36,200 nt of DNA from CAKKQX01 sp046313915 (GCA_046313915.1 JBKBXX010000019.1:1-36200), one strand, 5' to 3'. Shown: positions 26,140-35,087, numbered from the stretch's first letter. Made by a program: numbers and translations. Notes: generated by a model from the sequence alone, not told the origin.

Positions 26140-26160
26140 GGGGCGCGCATGGCGCGCCCC
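26140..26160. terminator. Perfect 9-bp GC hairpin between ispB and tRNA-Pro
   Basis: GGGGCGCGC-ATG-GCGCGCCCC is a perfect 9-bp stem with a 3-nt loop, 4 bp after the ispB stop. Only TGTTGG follows, so it is a weak terminator at best. Because the predicted tRNA promoter is upstream, it may instead be part of the tRNA 5' leader. Confidence 0.5.
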
Positions 26161-26202
26161 TGTTGGTCTTGGAGACTGCATAAGAAGCCGCTGGCCGGAA
26201 AT

Positions 26203-26279
26203 CGGGGTGTAGCTCAGCCTGGTAGAGTACTGCGTTCGGGACGCAGGAGTCGGAGGTTCAAATCCTCTCACCCCGACCA
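26203..26279 (+). tRNA. tRNA-Pro (anticodon CGG)
   Basis: A 77-nt cloverleaf. The acceptor stem CGGGGTG pairs with CACCCCG; the D-arm contains AGCTCAGCCTGGTAGAGT. The anticodon stem CTGCG/CGCAG closes the loop TTCGGGA with anticodon CGG, reading the Pro codon CCG. The T-arm is GGAGGTTCAAATCCTC (GTTCAAAT loop), and the 3' CCA is encoded (26277-26279). Confidence 0.96.
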
Positions 26280-26329
26280 ATTACCGGTCGCATCGGCAGT
26301 CGTGGTATCTGAATTCCCCCGGAGCAGAC

Positions 26330-26884
26330 ATGGCCCGCGTGCCTTACGCCGACGAAGACAGCAGCCCGGAAACCAGGGCGCTTGCGGACAGAATCCGCTC
26401 CGAACGCGGTGGCCGCATGTTGAATCTCTACCGAATGCTGCTCAACAGTCCGCCGCTCGCTGCAGGCTGGCTCGGCCTGTTCACCGCCATCCGCCAGCAA
26501 TGCGAACTGGATGGCGGTTATCGTGAACTGGCAATCCTGCGGGTGGCGCTCGTCAACGGCGCCGAATACGAATACCGCGCCCATCTGCCGTTTGCGCTCA
26601 AGGCGGGCATCACGCAGCAACAGATCGATGCGCTCGACAAATGGCAGGAATCGCAGCTTTTCAGCGATGCGCAGCGCGCGGTGCTGGCCTATACCGACGC
26701 CATGACGCGCGAGATCCATGTCGCCGACGCCGTCTTCGATGCGTTGCGGCCGCATTTCGACCGGCGCCGGCTGGTCGAGCTGACGGCGACGATCGCCGGC
26801 TACAACCTAGTTTCACGTTTTCTCGAAGCGCTTGCCATCGATCCCGAGGCGGCGCCTGCCGCGGCCGGCGAAAGCGCCCGCTGA
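26330..26884 (+). CDS. Carboxymuconolactone decarboxylase family protein
   Basis: A 184-residue all-helical protein of the CMD/AhpD-like superfamily. The core motif is YRELAILRVALVNGAEYEYRAHLPFALKAGIT at about 63-94 (two strings of fewer than 20 residues joined: YRELAILRVALVNGAEYEY, then RAHLPFALKAGIT). AhpD-type peroxidase Cys-x-x-Cys is absent: the positions are Glu-Tyr-Glu-Tyr followed by His, so it is not a disulfide reductase. Proteins of this kind are often annotated as putative decarboxylases of aromatic pathways, but no such pathway is nearby. It starts 50 bp after tRNA-Pro. Confidence 0.87.
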   Translation: MARVPYADEDSSPETRALADRIRSERGGRMLNLYRMLLNSPPLAAGWLGLFTAIRQQCELDGGYRELAILRVALVNGAEYEYRAHLPFALKAGITQQQIDALDKWQESQLFSDAQRAVLAYTDAMTREIHVADAVFDALRPHFDRRRLVELTATIAGYNLVSRFLEALAIDPEAAPAAAGESAR

Positions 26885-26934
26885 TTGCGGGCCGGCCGCC
26901 TCCGGTCATGGTGCGGCTCGACGGACGGCGGGGG

Positions 26935-26962
26935 TTGCGGCAAACTAGCGTATTCATATACC
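26935..26962 (+). promoter_or_regulatory. Weak promoter candidate for the PP0621-pilS-pilR group
   Basis: TTGCGG (26935-26940), a 16-bp spacer and TATACC (26957-26962) lie just ahead of the GTG at 26980. The -35 element matches the consensus only in its first half, so this is tentative. Confidence 0.3.
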
Positions 26963-26979
26963 TGTTTGCGACGTGACGC

Positions 26980-27207
26980 GTGGCAAAAATCATTTTTCTT
27001 GTGGCGGGATTGCTGCTCGCCTACCTGATCTTCAAAAGCTGGCGCCGGAAAGCGGACCGTGACGAGCCGCCGCGGCAGACCAGCGGCGAGGACATGGTGC
27101 GGTGTGCCGAGTGCGGCGTGCACCTGCCCCGCAGCGAGAGCATCACCACCGGCGGCCAGTTCTTTTGCAGCACGGAGCATCAGCGCCTGCACCGGAAACC
27201 CGGCTGA
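26980..27207 (+). CDS. PP0621-family small membrane-anchored protein with zinc-ribbon-like Cys
   Basis: A 75-residue protein with one N-terminal membrane helix (AKIIFLVAGLLLAYLIFKSW), a charged linker, and a C-terminal mini-domain with MVRCAECGVHLPRSES and FFCSTEHQRLH. The Cys-x-x-Cys plus Cys and His residues suggest a zinc-binding knuckle. I recall genes of this PP0621 type directly upstream of pilS in betaproteobacteria, as here (10 bp gap). The start is GTG 26980. Function unknown; a link to pilus regulation is inference from context. Confidence 0.85.
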   Translation: MAKIIFLVAGLLLAYLIFKSWRRKADRDEPPRQTSGEDMVRCAECGVHLPRSESITTGGQFFCSTEHQRLHRKPG

Positions 27208-27217
27208 TCCGGCCGCC

Positions 27218-28828
27218 ATGTCGATCGCAGATTCCAACCGGGCCGCAGCGGCGGTTGCCGAAGCCAAGGATGGACTGTTCCCCGCTTCCTTCTGGCGCTC
27301 GCTGTTTTTTTTCAATGTCTACCGGCTCACCGTCGCCGCGCTGCTGTTTGCAATGATCGCGGTGTGGGGTGAGAGCCTGCCATTCGGTTCCCGCGACAAG
27401 ACCTTGTTCACGGCTGCCGCCGGCGCCTACATCCTGTTGAGCAGCGCGTATTTCATGCTGATCAGGACGCGGTGGCGTTTCAACCTGCAGATCACGCTGC
27501 AGGTCATCGCCGACATCGTCCTGATCGTGACGCTGATTTATGCCAGCAACGGCATTTCCAGCGGACTGGGGTTGTTGTTGCTCACCACGCTGGCCGGCGC
27601 CGGTCTGATCAGCCGCGGACGTCTCGCGCTGTTCTACGCCGCGCTCGCCAGCATCGCGATACTGCTCGAACAGACCTACGAAGTGCTGGTTTTCGAGTCG
27701 AGCGTCGCCCAGTACGTGCAGGCGGGATTCATCTCCGGCGGATATTTTGCGACCGCATGGCTTGCGCACATGCTTGCCAAACACACGCTCGCCAGCGAGC
27801 GGCTCGCGGCGCAGCGCGAGATCGATCTCGAAAACATGGCGCAGGTCAACCAGCTGGTGATCCAGGACATGCAGGACGGTGTGCTGGTGGTCGATGATCA
27901 GGGCGTGATCCGCCAGTTCAACGCGCGCGCCGAGCGCGCACTCAGGCTGCCGCACGGCCGGCGCGACTTGCTGCTGCGCGATTGCGCGCCGCTGCTTGCG
28001 GCGCGCCTCGAGCAATGGCGCAACGATGCAACCGGGCTCGATACCGCCGGCGAGGCGATGCTCGATCGCACGCTCAACGCGCGTTTCATTCCTGTCGGCA
28101 GAAATCGGCGCGTCGGCGCGGTGATCTTTCTCGAGGATCTGACGCGCATCCAGGCCGAGGCGCGGCAGATGAAACTCGCTGCACTCGGACGCATCACCGC
28201 CAATATCGCGCACGAAATCAGAAATCCGCTGGGCGCGATCAGTCATGCCGCGGAACTGCTGCAGGAGGAGCCGGCAATCAGCGCCACCGCCACCCGGCTG
28301 CTGACCATCATCCATGACAATACGCAGCGGCTCGACCGCATGGTGAAGGACGTGCTGCGGCTCAATCGCGGCGACAGCGCCCATCGCGAAAAATTCAAGG
28401 TCGTCGATTATCTGAAGACTTTCGTCGAACAGTTTTGTCAGATCGAGAAAATTTCTCCGGGGATGTTCGGGATCGAGGCCGTTGCCGACCCCGATGTCCT
28501 GTTCGATCGCAGTCACCTGAACCAGGTGATGTGGAATCTGTGCCGCAATGCGCTGCGCTATTGCCGCCGCGAGTGGGCCAGCATTCGCATCGTGGTAACT
28601 GCCGAGCGCGGCGGCGGTATTGTAAAATTGGACGTGATCGACGACGGGCCGGGTGTCGCGGCGGCGGCGCGCAATCATCTCTTCGAACCGTTTTTCACCA
28701 CCGCCGGCAGCGGTACCGGACTCGGTCTGTACATCGCGCGCGAAGTGTGCGAGGCCAACGGCGCGGCGCTCGATTATGTCGAGACTGCGGCCGGCGCGCA
28801 GTTTACCGTGCTGTGCAGAGGGGGCTAG
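27218..28828 (+). CDS. pilS: PilS, sensor histidine kinase for type IV pilus genes
   Basis: Membrane sensor kinase that controls PilR. The 536 residues begin with about six membrane helices (about 25-195), then a cytosolic PAS domain (MAQVNQLVIQDMQDGVLVV onward). The HisKA domain has the phosphorylated His in ANIAHEIRNPLGAISHA at about residue 330. The ATPase domain has the N box NQVMWNLCRNALRYC (about 437) and G boxes DDGPGV and GSGTGLGLYIARE (about 500). ATG 27218 gives the natural N-terminus. In other bacteria PilS senses pilin level in the membrane; pilA is not in this window. Confidence 0.93.
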   Translation: MSIADSNRAAAAVAEAKDGLFPASFWRSLFFFNVYRLTVAALLFAMIAVWGESLPFGSRDKTLFTAAAGAYILLSSAYFMLIRTRWRFNLQITLQVIADIVLIVTLIYASNGISSGLGLLLLTTLAGAGLISRGRLALFYAALASIAILLEQTYEVLVFESSVAQYVQAGFISGGYFATAWLAHMLAKHTLASERLAAQREIDLENMAQVNQLVIQDMQDGVLVVDDQGVIRQFNARAERALRLPHGRRDLLLRDCAPLLAARLEQWRNDATGLDTAGEAMLDRTLNARFIPVGRNRRVGAVIFLEDLTRIQAEARQMKLAALGRITANIAHEIRNPLGAISHAAELLQEEPAISATATRLLTIIHDNTQRLDRMVKDVLRLNRGDSAHREKFKVVDYLKTFVEQFCQIEKISPGMFGIEAVADPDVLFDRSHLNQVMWNLCRNALRYCRREWASIRIVVTAERGGGIVKLDVIDDGPGVAAAARNHLFEPFFTTAGSGTGLGLYIAREVCEANGAALDYVETAAGAQFTVLCRGG

Positions 28829-28831
28829 CAT

Positions 28832-30217
28832 TTGTCCAAGAACCATATTCTGGTCGTAGACGACGAAGCCGACATCCGCGAACTGCTCGGCATGACGCTG
28901 AACCGCATGGGGCTTGAAACCGATTGCGCGGCGAATACCGGCGAAGCGTTTGCGCTGCTCGCCAGGAACAGTTATGCGCTGTGCCTGACCGACATGCGGC
29001 TGCCCGACGGTGACGGCCTGGCGGTGGTCGATTACGTGGCGAAGAATCATCCCGATGTGCCGGTGGCGGTGATCACCGCCCACGGCAGCGCCGAGAACGC
29101 AGTGGCTGCGCTCAAGGCCGGCGCTTTCGATTACCTCGCCAAACCGGTCCAGCTGCATCAGTTGCGCACGCTGATCCAGCAGGCGCTGAAGCTGAGTGTG
29201 GTCGAAAAACCGAAAAAGCCGTCGAAGCCGCAAGCCATGGCGGCGAGGGGAATTTGTGGCTCGAGCGAACCGATCCGGCGGGCGAGGGAGCTGCTTTCCA
29301 AGCTGGCGCGCAGCCAGGCGCCCATCCATATCACTGGCGAATCGGGGAGCGGCAAGGAGCTTGCGGCGCGGCTCATTCACCAGCAAAGCGTCCGCCGGGA
29401 CGGGCCGTTCGTCGCCGTCAACTGCGGTGCCGTGCCGGAGAACCTGATGGAAAGCGAGTTTTTCGGTTATCGCAAAGGGGCTTTCACGGGGGCGAACCAG
29501 GACAAGGAAGGTTTTTTCCAGGCGGCGCATGGCGGAACGCTGTTTCTCGACGAGGTGGCGGAGTTGCCGCTCGCCATGCAGGTGAAACTATTGAGGGCGA
29601 TCCAGGAAAAGACGGTGCGTCCGGTGGGCTCGACGGAAGAATTGCCGCTGGACATCCGTTTCATCAGTGCTACCCATCACGATCTGCACGAATTGGTGGA
29701 CGCCGGCGATTTCCGCCAGGATCTGTTTTATCGGCTCGCGGTCATCGAGCTCAGGATGCCCGCGCTGCGGGAGATGAAGGAAGACATACCGCTGCTGGCG
29801 GCCGAAATCCTGGAGCGATTGACCGCGCCGCTGAAGGTTGCGCCGCCGCGCCTGAGCTCCGGCGCATTACAGGCGCTGCAGGCATACTCGTTTCCGGGCA
29901 ACGTGCGCGAGCTCGAAAATATTCTGGAGCGGGCGCTGGCGCTTGCCGCGGGCGATGAGATCCGCGCCGAAGATCTCCGGCTCGAATCCCGCAATGACGC
30001 GCGGACCATCGGCAAACAGGACCTGATGGCCCTGCGGAGCACCGTCCCCCTGCCCGAGTATCTGGAGCGGCTCGAAAAGGAAGCGATCATGGAAGCGCTC
30101 GAGAAAACGCGCTACAACCGCACCGCCGCCGCCAAGCTCCTCGGCATCACTTTCCGCGCGCTGCGCTATCGCATGGAGCGGCTGGGCATCAACGATGATC
30201 TTGATTCAAGTGATTGA
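28832..30217 (+). CDS. pilR: PilR, NtrC-type sigma-54 response regulator
   Basis: Sigma-54-dependent activator of type IV pilin genes. The 461 residues comprise a receiver domain with phosphoacceptor Asp54 (CLTDMRLPDG) and the AAA+ domain with Walker A GESGSGKE (about 169), the sigma-54 contact loop GAFTGA (about 216) and Walker B GGTLFLDEV. A Fis-type helix-turn-helix lies at the end (RTAAAKLLGITFRALRYRM). It starts with TTG 28832, 3 bp after the pilS stop, with GAGGGGG as ribosome-binding site; no ATG is available near the canonical start. Confidence 0.95.
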   Translation: MSKNHILVVDDEADIRELLGMTLNRMGLETDCAANTGEAFALLARNSYALCLTDMRLPDGDGLAVVDYVAKNHPDVPVAVITAHGSAENAVAALKAGAFDYLAKPVQLHQLRTLIQQALKLSVVEKPKKPSKPQAMAARGICGSSEPIRRARELLSKLARSQAPIHITGESGSGKELAARLIHQQSVRRDGPFVAVNCGAVPENLMESEFFGYRKGAFTGANQDKEGFFQAAHGGTLFLDEVAELPLAMQVKLLRAIQEKTVRPVGSTEELPLDIRFISATHHDLHELVDAGDFRQDLFYRLAVIELRMPALREMKEDIPLLAAEILERLTAPLKVAPPRLSSGALQALQAYSFPGNVRELENILERALALAAGDEIRAEDLRLESRNDARTIGKQDLMALRSTVPLPEYLERLEKEAIMEALEKTRYNRTAAAKLLGITFRALRYRMERLGINDDLDSSD

Positions 30218-30267
30218 TTTTAAAATGAAAAACATGATAAGACCGTTTTCGGCAGGGTTTGTGGCAG

Positions 30268-30810
30268 GTGCGCGTGACCGATGAAGGCACGGTAGCCACG
30301 GTGCGCCAGGTGCCGTCGCCGAATTGCGACGAGCGGCCGCCCGGCGTGCCGGTCGAGCTGCTGGTCGTGCACAACATCAGCCTGCCGCCGGGCAACTTCG
30401 GCGGTCCCGGCATCGTCGATTTCTTCACCAACCGCCTCGATCCCGCTGCCCATCCTTATTATGCGACGATCGCCGGCCTCAGGGTTTCGGCGCATTTTCT
30501 GATCCGCCGCGATGGCGAAGTGATCCAGTTCGTGCCGTGCGACAGACGCGCCTGGCATGCCGGGGCGTCGATGTGGCGCGGCCGCAGCGGCTGCAACGAT
30601 TTTTCCATAGGCATCGAACTCGAAGGCAGCGACGATACGCCGTTCGAAGACGCGCAGTACGCGAGGCTCGCGGAGCTGGCGTACATGCTGCGGCGGCATT
30701 ACCCCATCATCGACATCGTCGGCCACTCGGATATCGCGCCGGGACGCAAGACCGATCCCGGGCCTCATTTCGATTGGGGACGGTTTCGCGCCACGCTCGC
30801 CCGGCCCTGA
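30268..30810 (+). CDS. ampD: 1,6-anhydro-N-acetylmuramyl-L-alanine amidase AmpD
   Basis: Cytosolic zinc amidase that splits anhydromuropeptides during peptidoglycan recycling, keeping beta-lactamase inducers low. The 180-residue protein has VVHNISLPPGNFGGPG (first zinc His), SAHFLIRRDGEVIQFVPC, RAWHAGASMWRGR (second His) and VGHSDIAPGRKTDPGPHFDW with the catalytic and zinc-binding residues. The start is uncertain: GTG 30268 gives the usual spacing to SPNCDERP and a ribosome-binding site AGGG 10 bp upstream; TTG 30259 is an alternative. It acts on the products of lytic transglycosylases such as the one at 12736-13395. Confidence 0.93.
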   Translation: MRVTDEGTVATVRQVPSPNCDERPPGVPVELLVVHNISLPPGNFGGPGIVDFFTNRLDPAAHPYYATIAGLRVSAHFLIRRDGEVIQFVPCDRRAWHAGASMWRGRSGCNDFSIGIELEGSDDTPFEDAQYARLAELAYMLRRHYPIIDIVGHSDIAPGRKTDPGPHFDWGRFRATLARP

Positions 30811-30854
30811 CGATTCCTGTTTTGCCGGAGACGTACAAAACTTGAAAAAAGTTA

Positions 30855-30883
30855 TTGCGTTCTTGAAATCACACTACTAGAAT
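30855..30883 (+). promoter_or_regulatory. Probable nrdAB promoter
   Basis: TTGCGT (30855-30860), a 17-bp spacer and TAGAAT (30878-30883, five of six). The -10 element lies inside the upstream NrdR-like box, so repressor binding would block polymerase. Predicted start near 30890. Confidence 0.55.
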
Positions 30884-30888
30884 TAGTG
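30872..30888. promoter_or_regulatory. NrdR box 1
   Basis: CACTA-N7-TAGTG palindrome overlapping the predicted -10 element. It resembles the NrdR consensus (acaCwAtATaTwGtgt) in its outer half-sites, though the centre is 1 bp longer. Its centre lies about 32 bp from that of box 2, about three helical turns, as in known NrdR operators. Confidence 0.6.
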
Positions 30889-30903
30889 AAAAATGCAATC
30901 AAG

Positions 30904-30921
30904 ACCACAAGATATAGTGGT
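30904..30921. promoter_or_regulatory. NrdR box 2
   Basis: ACCACAAGATATAGTGGT is an almost perfect palindrome closely matching the NrdR consensus (ACA, central ATAT, AGTG). It lies downstream of the predicted transcription start, on the same face as box 1. The NrdR repressor gene itself is not in the window. Confidence 0.75.
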
Positions 30922-30985
30922 CAATGGGAGGGGCGGCAATACCCTCTTCGATCTAAAAAAATACATAATGATCAAGGAGTTGAAT

Positions 30986-33847
30986 ATGCAGCTGGCCACC
31001 GAAACGACCCAATCCATGCCGACCGCAGATTTCGGCACTCCCGAGAGCAGTGCGCAGGAGCCGTTTTATTCCCAGTACAAGGTGATCCGACGCAACGGCG
31101 CGGTGGTCGGTTTCGAGCCCTCGAAAATCACGATCGCCATGACCAAGGCCTTCATCGCTGTCAACGGCGGCCAGGGCGCGGCCTCGGCACGGGTGCGCGA
31201 GCAGGTGGCGAAACTGACCGAGGCCGTGGTCGGCGCGCTGGTGCGGCGCCAGCCTTCCGGCGGCACTTTCCACATCGAAGACATCCAGGACCAGGTCGAG
31301 CTCGCGCTGATGCGTTCCGGCGAGCACGACGTCGCGCGCGCCTACGTGCTGTATCGCGAGGCGCGCGCGCAAGAGCGCGCAAAGCAGCGCGAGGCGCAGA
31401 AAGAGCCCGCGCAGGCGACGGTCAACGTTTCCGAAGGCGGGGCACTCAAGCCGCTCGACATCGCCAAGGTCACGGCGTTGGTGCAAAGCGCCTGCGAGGG
31501 TCTGGGCCACGAGGTCTCCCCCGCTCCGATCCTGCAGGCGATGCAGCGCGATCTTTACGAAGGCGTGCCGATGGAAGAAGTCAGGAAATCGCTGGTTCTT
31601 TCGGCGCGCGCGCTGATCGAGCAGGACCCGGGCTATAGCTATGTCACGGCGCGGCTGCTGCTGCACATGCTGCGGCTGGAGACGCTGGGCGAGGAGGTGA
31701 CGCAGGCCGAAATGCGCACGCGTTACGCTCGGTATCTGCCGGAGTTCGTGCGGCAAGGCATCGAGGCGGAACTGCTCGACGAGCGTCTTGCCCATTATGA
31801 TCTCAAGGCCCTGGGTGCGGCGCTGGATGCGCAGCGCGATCTCAAATTCACCTATCTCGGGCTGCAGATCCTCTACGATCGTTATTTCCTGCACGTCCAC
31901 GGCCGGCGCATCGAATTGCCGCAGATTTTCTTCATGCGGGTGGCGATGGGACTGGCGCTGAACGAACCCGAAGGCAGCCGCGAGGCGCGCGCCATCGAGT
32001 TCTACAACGTGCTTTCGAGTTTCGATTTCATGAGCTCGACGCCGACGCTGTTCAATTCCGGTACCCGCCGTTCGCAACTCGCGAGCTGCTACCTCACGAC
32101 CGTGGCCGACGATCTCGATGGCATTTACGAGGCGATCAAGGAAAACGCCATGCTGCAGAAGTATGCGGGCGGCATCGGCAACGACTGGACGCCGGTGCGT
32201 GCGCTGGGCGCCCACATCAAGGGCACCAACGGCAAGTCGCAGGGTGTGGTGCCGTTTCTCAAGGTGGTCAACGACACTGCGGTCGCGGTCAACCAGGGCG
32301 GCAAGAGGAAGGGCGCGGTGTGCTCCTACCTCGAGACCTGGCACCTCGACATCGAGGAATTCCTCGAGCTCAGGAAGAACACCGGTGACGACCGCCGCCG
32401 CACCCACGACATGAATACCGCCAACTGGGTTCCGGATCTGTTCATGAAGCGGGTGATGGAAAATGGCGAATGGACGCTGTTCTCGCCGTCCGACGTGCCC
32501 GATCTGCACGACAAGTCCGGGAGGGCTTTCGAGGCCGCCTATCTCGGCTACGAGGCGAAGGCTGCGCGCGGCGAGATCAAGCTCTACAAGAAGATCCCGG
32601 CGCTGCAATTGTGGCGCAAGATGCTTTCCATGCTGTTCGAGACCGGCCATCCGTGGATCACCTTCAAGGATCCGTGCAACATCCGCTCGCCGCAGCAGCA
32701 TGTGGGCGTCGTGCACAGTTCCAATCTGTGCACCGAGATCACGCTCAATACCGGCCCCGACGAGATCGCGGTGTGCAACCTGGGTTCGATCAACATGCCG
32801 GCGCACCTCGACGTGGGTAGCGGCTGTCTCGACATGGAGAAGTTGAAGCGCACCGTCGGCACCGCGATGCGCATGCTCGACAACGTGATCGATCTCAACT
32901 TCTACTCGGTCAACAAGGCGCGCAATTCCAATTTCAAGCACCGGCCGGTGGGGCTCGGCATCATGGGTTTCCAGGACTGCCTGCATCTGCTGCGCATTCC
33001 CTATGGGTCGCAGGAGGCAGTCGAGTTTGCCGACCGCTCGATGGAGCAAATCGCCCACACCGCCTATCGCGCTTCGACCGATCTCGCCGAGGAGCGCGGA
33101 CCGTATTCGACGTTCAAGGGCTCGCTGTGGGATCGCGGTATCCTGCCGTTAGACACGCTGAAATTGCTGGCCGAGGAACGTGGCGGCTACGTCGAGTGCG
33201 ATATGTCGATGAGCCTCGACTGGGAGGCGCTGAGGAAGCGTATCCAGCAGGTCGGCATGAGGAACTCCAATTGCCTGGCGATCGCGCCCACCGCGACCAT
33301 CGCCAACATCACCGGCCTGTCGCAGTGTATCGAGCCCACCTACCAGAATTTGTATGTGAAATCCAATCTGTCGGGCGAGTTCACGGTGGTCAACGAGTTC
33401 CTGGTGCGCGACCTGAAAAAACTCAATCTGTGGGACGAGGTGATGATCGCCGACCTCAAGTATTTCGACGGCTCGCTCGCCAAAATCGACCGCATTCCGG
33501 CGGATATCCGCAGCCTCTACGCCACTGCGTTCGAAATCGAGCCCCAGTGGCTGGTCGAATGCGCGGCGCGGCGCCAGAAATGGGTCGACCAGTCGCAGTC
33601 GCTCAACATTTACATGGCGGGCGCCTCGGGCAAGAAGCTCGACGACACCTACAAGCTCGCGTGGCTGCGCGGTCTCAAGACCACTTATTACCTGCGCACG
33701 CTGGGCGCGACCTCGGCCGAGAAATCGACGGGCCGGGCCGGGCAGCTCAACGCCGTGCCGGCCGATGGCGGGATCACCGCGTCGCCCGATGGCGCGCAGC
33801 CCAAGGTGTGCTCGATTCTTGATCCGGAATGCGAAGCGTGCCAGTGA
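30986..33847 (+). CDS. nrdA: Ribonucleoside-diphosphate reductase class Ia, alpha subunit
   Basis: Catalytic subunit that reduces NDPs to dNDPs under aerobic conditions. The 953 residues start with two tandem ATP-cone domains for allosteric control: VIRRNGAVVGFEPSKITIAM at about 33, and a second beginning KPLDIAKVTALVQSA at about 155. The ten-stranded barrel follows, with the radical-site Cys in SSNLCTEITL, the redox Cys in LASCYL and AVCNLGSINM, and a C-terminal CSILDPECEACQ that regenerates the active site. ATG 30986 follows AAGGAG by 6 bp; an upstream in-frame ATG at 30893 lies between the NrdR boxes and is unlikely. nrdB follows after 112 bp. Confidence 0.97.
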   Translation: MQLATETTQSMPTADFGTPESSAQEPFYSQYKVIRRNGAVVGFEPSKITIAMTKAFIAVNGGQGAASARVREQVAKLTEAVVGALVRRQPSGGTFHIEDIQDQVELALMRSGEHDVARAYVLYREARAQERAKQREAQKEPAQATVNVSEGGALKPLDIAKVTALVQSACEGLGHEVSPAPILQAMQRDLYEGVPMEEVRKSLVLSARALIEQDPGYSYVTARLLLHMLRLETLGEEVTQAEMRTRYARYLPEFVRQGIEAELLDERLAHYDLKALGAALDAQRDLKFTYLGLQILYDRYFLHVHGRRIELPQIFFMRVAMGLALNEPEGSREARAIEFYNVLSSFDFMSSTPTLFNSGTRRSQLASCYLTTVADDLDGIYEAIKENAMLQKYAGGIGNDWTPVRALGAHIKGTNGKSQGVVPFLKVVNDTAVAVNQGGKRKGAVCSYLETWHLDIEEFLELRKNTGDDRRRTHDMNTANWVPDLFMKRVMENGEWTLFSPSDVPDLHDKSGRAFEAAYLGYEAKAARGEIKLYKKIPALQLWRKMLSMLFETGHPWITFKDPCNIRSPQQHVGVVHSSNLCTEITLNTGPDEIAVCNLGSINMPAHLDVGSGCLDMEKLKRTVGTAMRMLDNVIDLNFYSVNKARNSNFKHRPVGLGIMGFQDCLHLLRIPYGSQEAVEFADRSMEQIAHTAYRASTDLAEERGPYSTFKGSLWDRGILPLDTLKLLAEERGGYVECDMSMSLDWEALRKRIQQVGMRNSNCLAIAPTATIANITGLSQCIEPTYQNLYVKSNLSGEFTVVNEFLVRDLKKLNLWDEVMIADLKYFDGSLAKIDRIPADIRSLYATAFEIEPQWLVECAARRQKWVDQSQSLNIYMAGASGKKLDDTYKLAWLRGLKTTYYLRTLGATSAEKSTGRAGQLNAVPADGGITASPDGAQPKVCSILDPECEACQ

Positions 33848-33959
33848 CCGGCGTGCCGGAAACGGGGGGAGCCGGCGGCGGCGCCCCCGTTCCTGCTGCC
33901 AAACCCGGCAAAGGAAAGCGATTCCGGTTCACCCGGAATGGCGATAAAGGAGACAGTTG

Positions 33960-35087
33960 ATGTTGCAATTCGAGAAGCAGATTCACCCCGGTTTGGCGCT
34001 GCAGCCGGCGGTGCCCGCCCAGGAGGAAGGGGGAAACGCAGCGCGCACTCAACCTGCGGCGCCCGACATGCGTCGCGTCAATGTCGCCGACAAGCGTATC
34101 ATCAACGGCCAGACCGACGTCAATCAGCTGGTGCCGTTCAAGTACAAGTGGGCGTGGGAAAAATATCTTTCGGCGTGCGCCAACCACTGGATGCCGCAGG
34201 AAATCCAGATGAGCCGCGACATCGCGCTGTGGAAAGACCCCAACGGGCTCACCGAAGACGAGCGCCGCGTCGTCAAGCGCAATCTCGGCTTTTTTGTCAC
34301 CGCCGATTCGCTCGCGGCCAACAATATCGTGCTCGGCACCTATCGCCACATCACGGCGCCGGAGTGCCGCCAATACCTGCTGCGCCAGGCGTTCGAGGAA
34401 GCGATCCATACCCACGCCTATCAGTACATCGTCGAAAGCCTCGGACTGGACGAAGGCGAAGTGTTCAACGCCTATCATGAAATCCCGTCGATCCGCGACA
34501 AGGACGAATTCCTGATCCCGTTCATCGACACCCTGACCGATCCGGCGTTCAAGACCGGTACGCCGGCCAACGATCAGAAGCTGCTGAAAAGCCTGATCGT
34601 GTTCGCGTGCATCATGGAAGGGCTGTTCTTCTACGTCGGCTTCGTGCAGATCCTGGCGCTGGGCCGGCAAAACAAGATGACGGGCGCTGCCGAGCAGTAC
34701 CAGTACATCCTGCGCGACGAGTCGATGCATTGCAATTTCGGCATTGATCTCATCAATCAGATCAAGATGGAAAACCCCCACTTGTGGACCACGGAATTCC
34801 GCGAGGAGATCCGCGGCCTGATGACAAAAGCCGCCGAGCTCGAATACCGCTATGCCGAGGACACCATGCCGCGCGGCGTGCTGGGATTGAATGCCGGCAT
34901 GTTCAAGGAGTATCTGCGCTATATCGCCAACCGGCGCTGCCAGCAGATCGGCCTCGACGTGCTGTTCGAAGGCGCGACCAACCCGTTTCCGTGGATGGCG
35001 GAGATGATCGATCTCAAGAAGGAGAAGAATTTCTTCGAGACCCGTGTCACCGAATACCAGACGGGGGGGGCGTTGAGCTGGGATTGA
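33960..35087 (+). CDS. nrdB: Ribonucleoside-diphosphate reductase class Ia, beta subunit
   Basis: Holds the di-iron tyrosyl radical cofactor passed to NrdA. The 375-residue protein shows the metal ligands in TADSLAANN, FEEAIHTHAYQY (with the radical Tyr four residues after the His) and DESMHCNFG. The C-terminal tail TGGALSWD is the conserved NrdA-binding peptide. ATG 33960 is preferred over the adjacent TTG 33957; AAAGGAG lies 7 bp upstream. A run of eight G (35063-35070) precedes the last codons. A one-base slip there would extend the protein by 24 residues to another tail with the same SWD ending at 35158. Confidence 0.97.
   Translation: MLQFEKQIHPGLALQPAVPAQEEGGNAARTQPAAPDMRRVNVADKRIINGQTDVNQLVPFKYKWAWEKYLSACANHWMPQEIQMSRDIALWKDPNGLTEDERRVVKRNLGFFVTADSLAANNIVLGTYRHITAPECRQYLLRQAFEEAIHTHAYQYIVESLGLDEGEVFNAYHEIPSIRDKDEFLIPFIDTLTDPAFKTGTPANDQKLLKSLIVFACIMEGLFFYVGFVQILALGRQNKMTGAAEQYQYILRDESMHCNFGIDLINQIKMENPHLWTTEFREEIRGLMTKAAELEYRYAEDTMPRGVLGLNAGMFKEYLRYIANRRCQQIGLDVLFEGATNPFPWMAEMIDLKKEKNFFETRVTEYQTGGALSWD

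Noticed and set aside
26140..26160. Calling the GC hairpin a firm intrinsic terminator of ispB
   Set aside because: It lacks a T-run, and a promoter-like sequence for the downstream tRNA lies upstream of it, so its role is left open.
27143..29530. A very long minus-strand open frame (795 codons) opposite pilS and pilR
   Set aside because: It is the mirror of two clearly conserved plus-strand genes in GC-rich DNA; its translation shows no recognisable domain and is rich in His/Arg/Gln as expected for a shadow frame.
30953..33058. A 701-codon minus-strand open frame opposite nrdA
   Set aside because: Antisense shadow of the conserved nrdA coding sequence; no family motifs and no ribosome-binding site.
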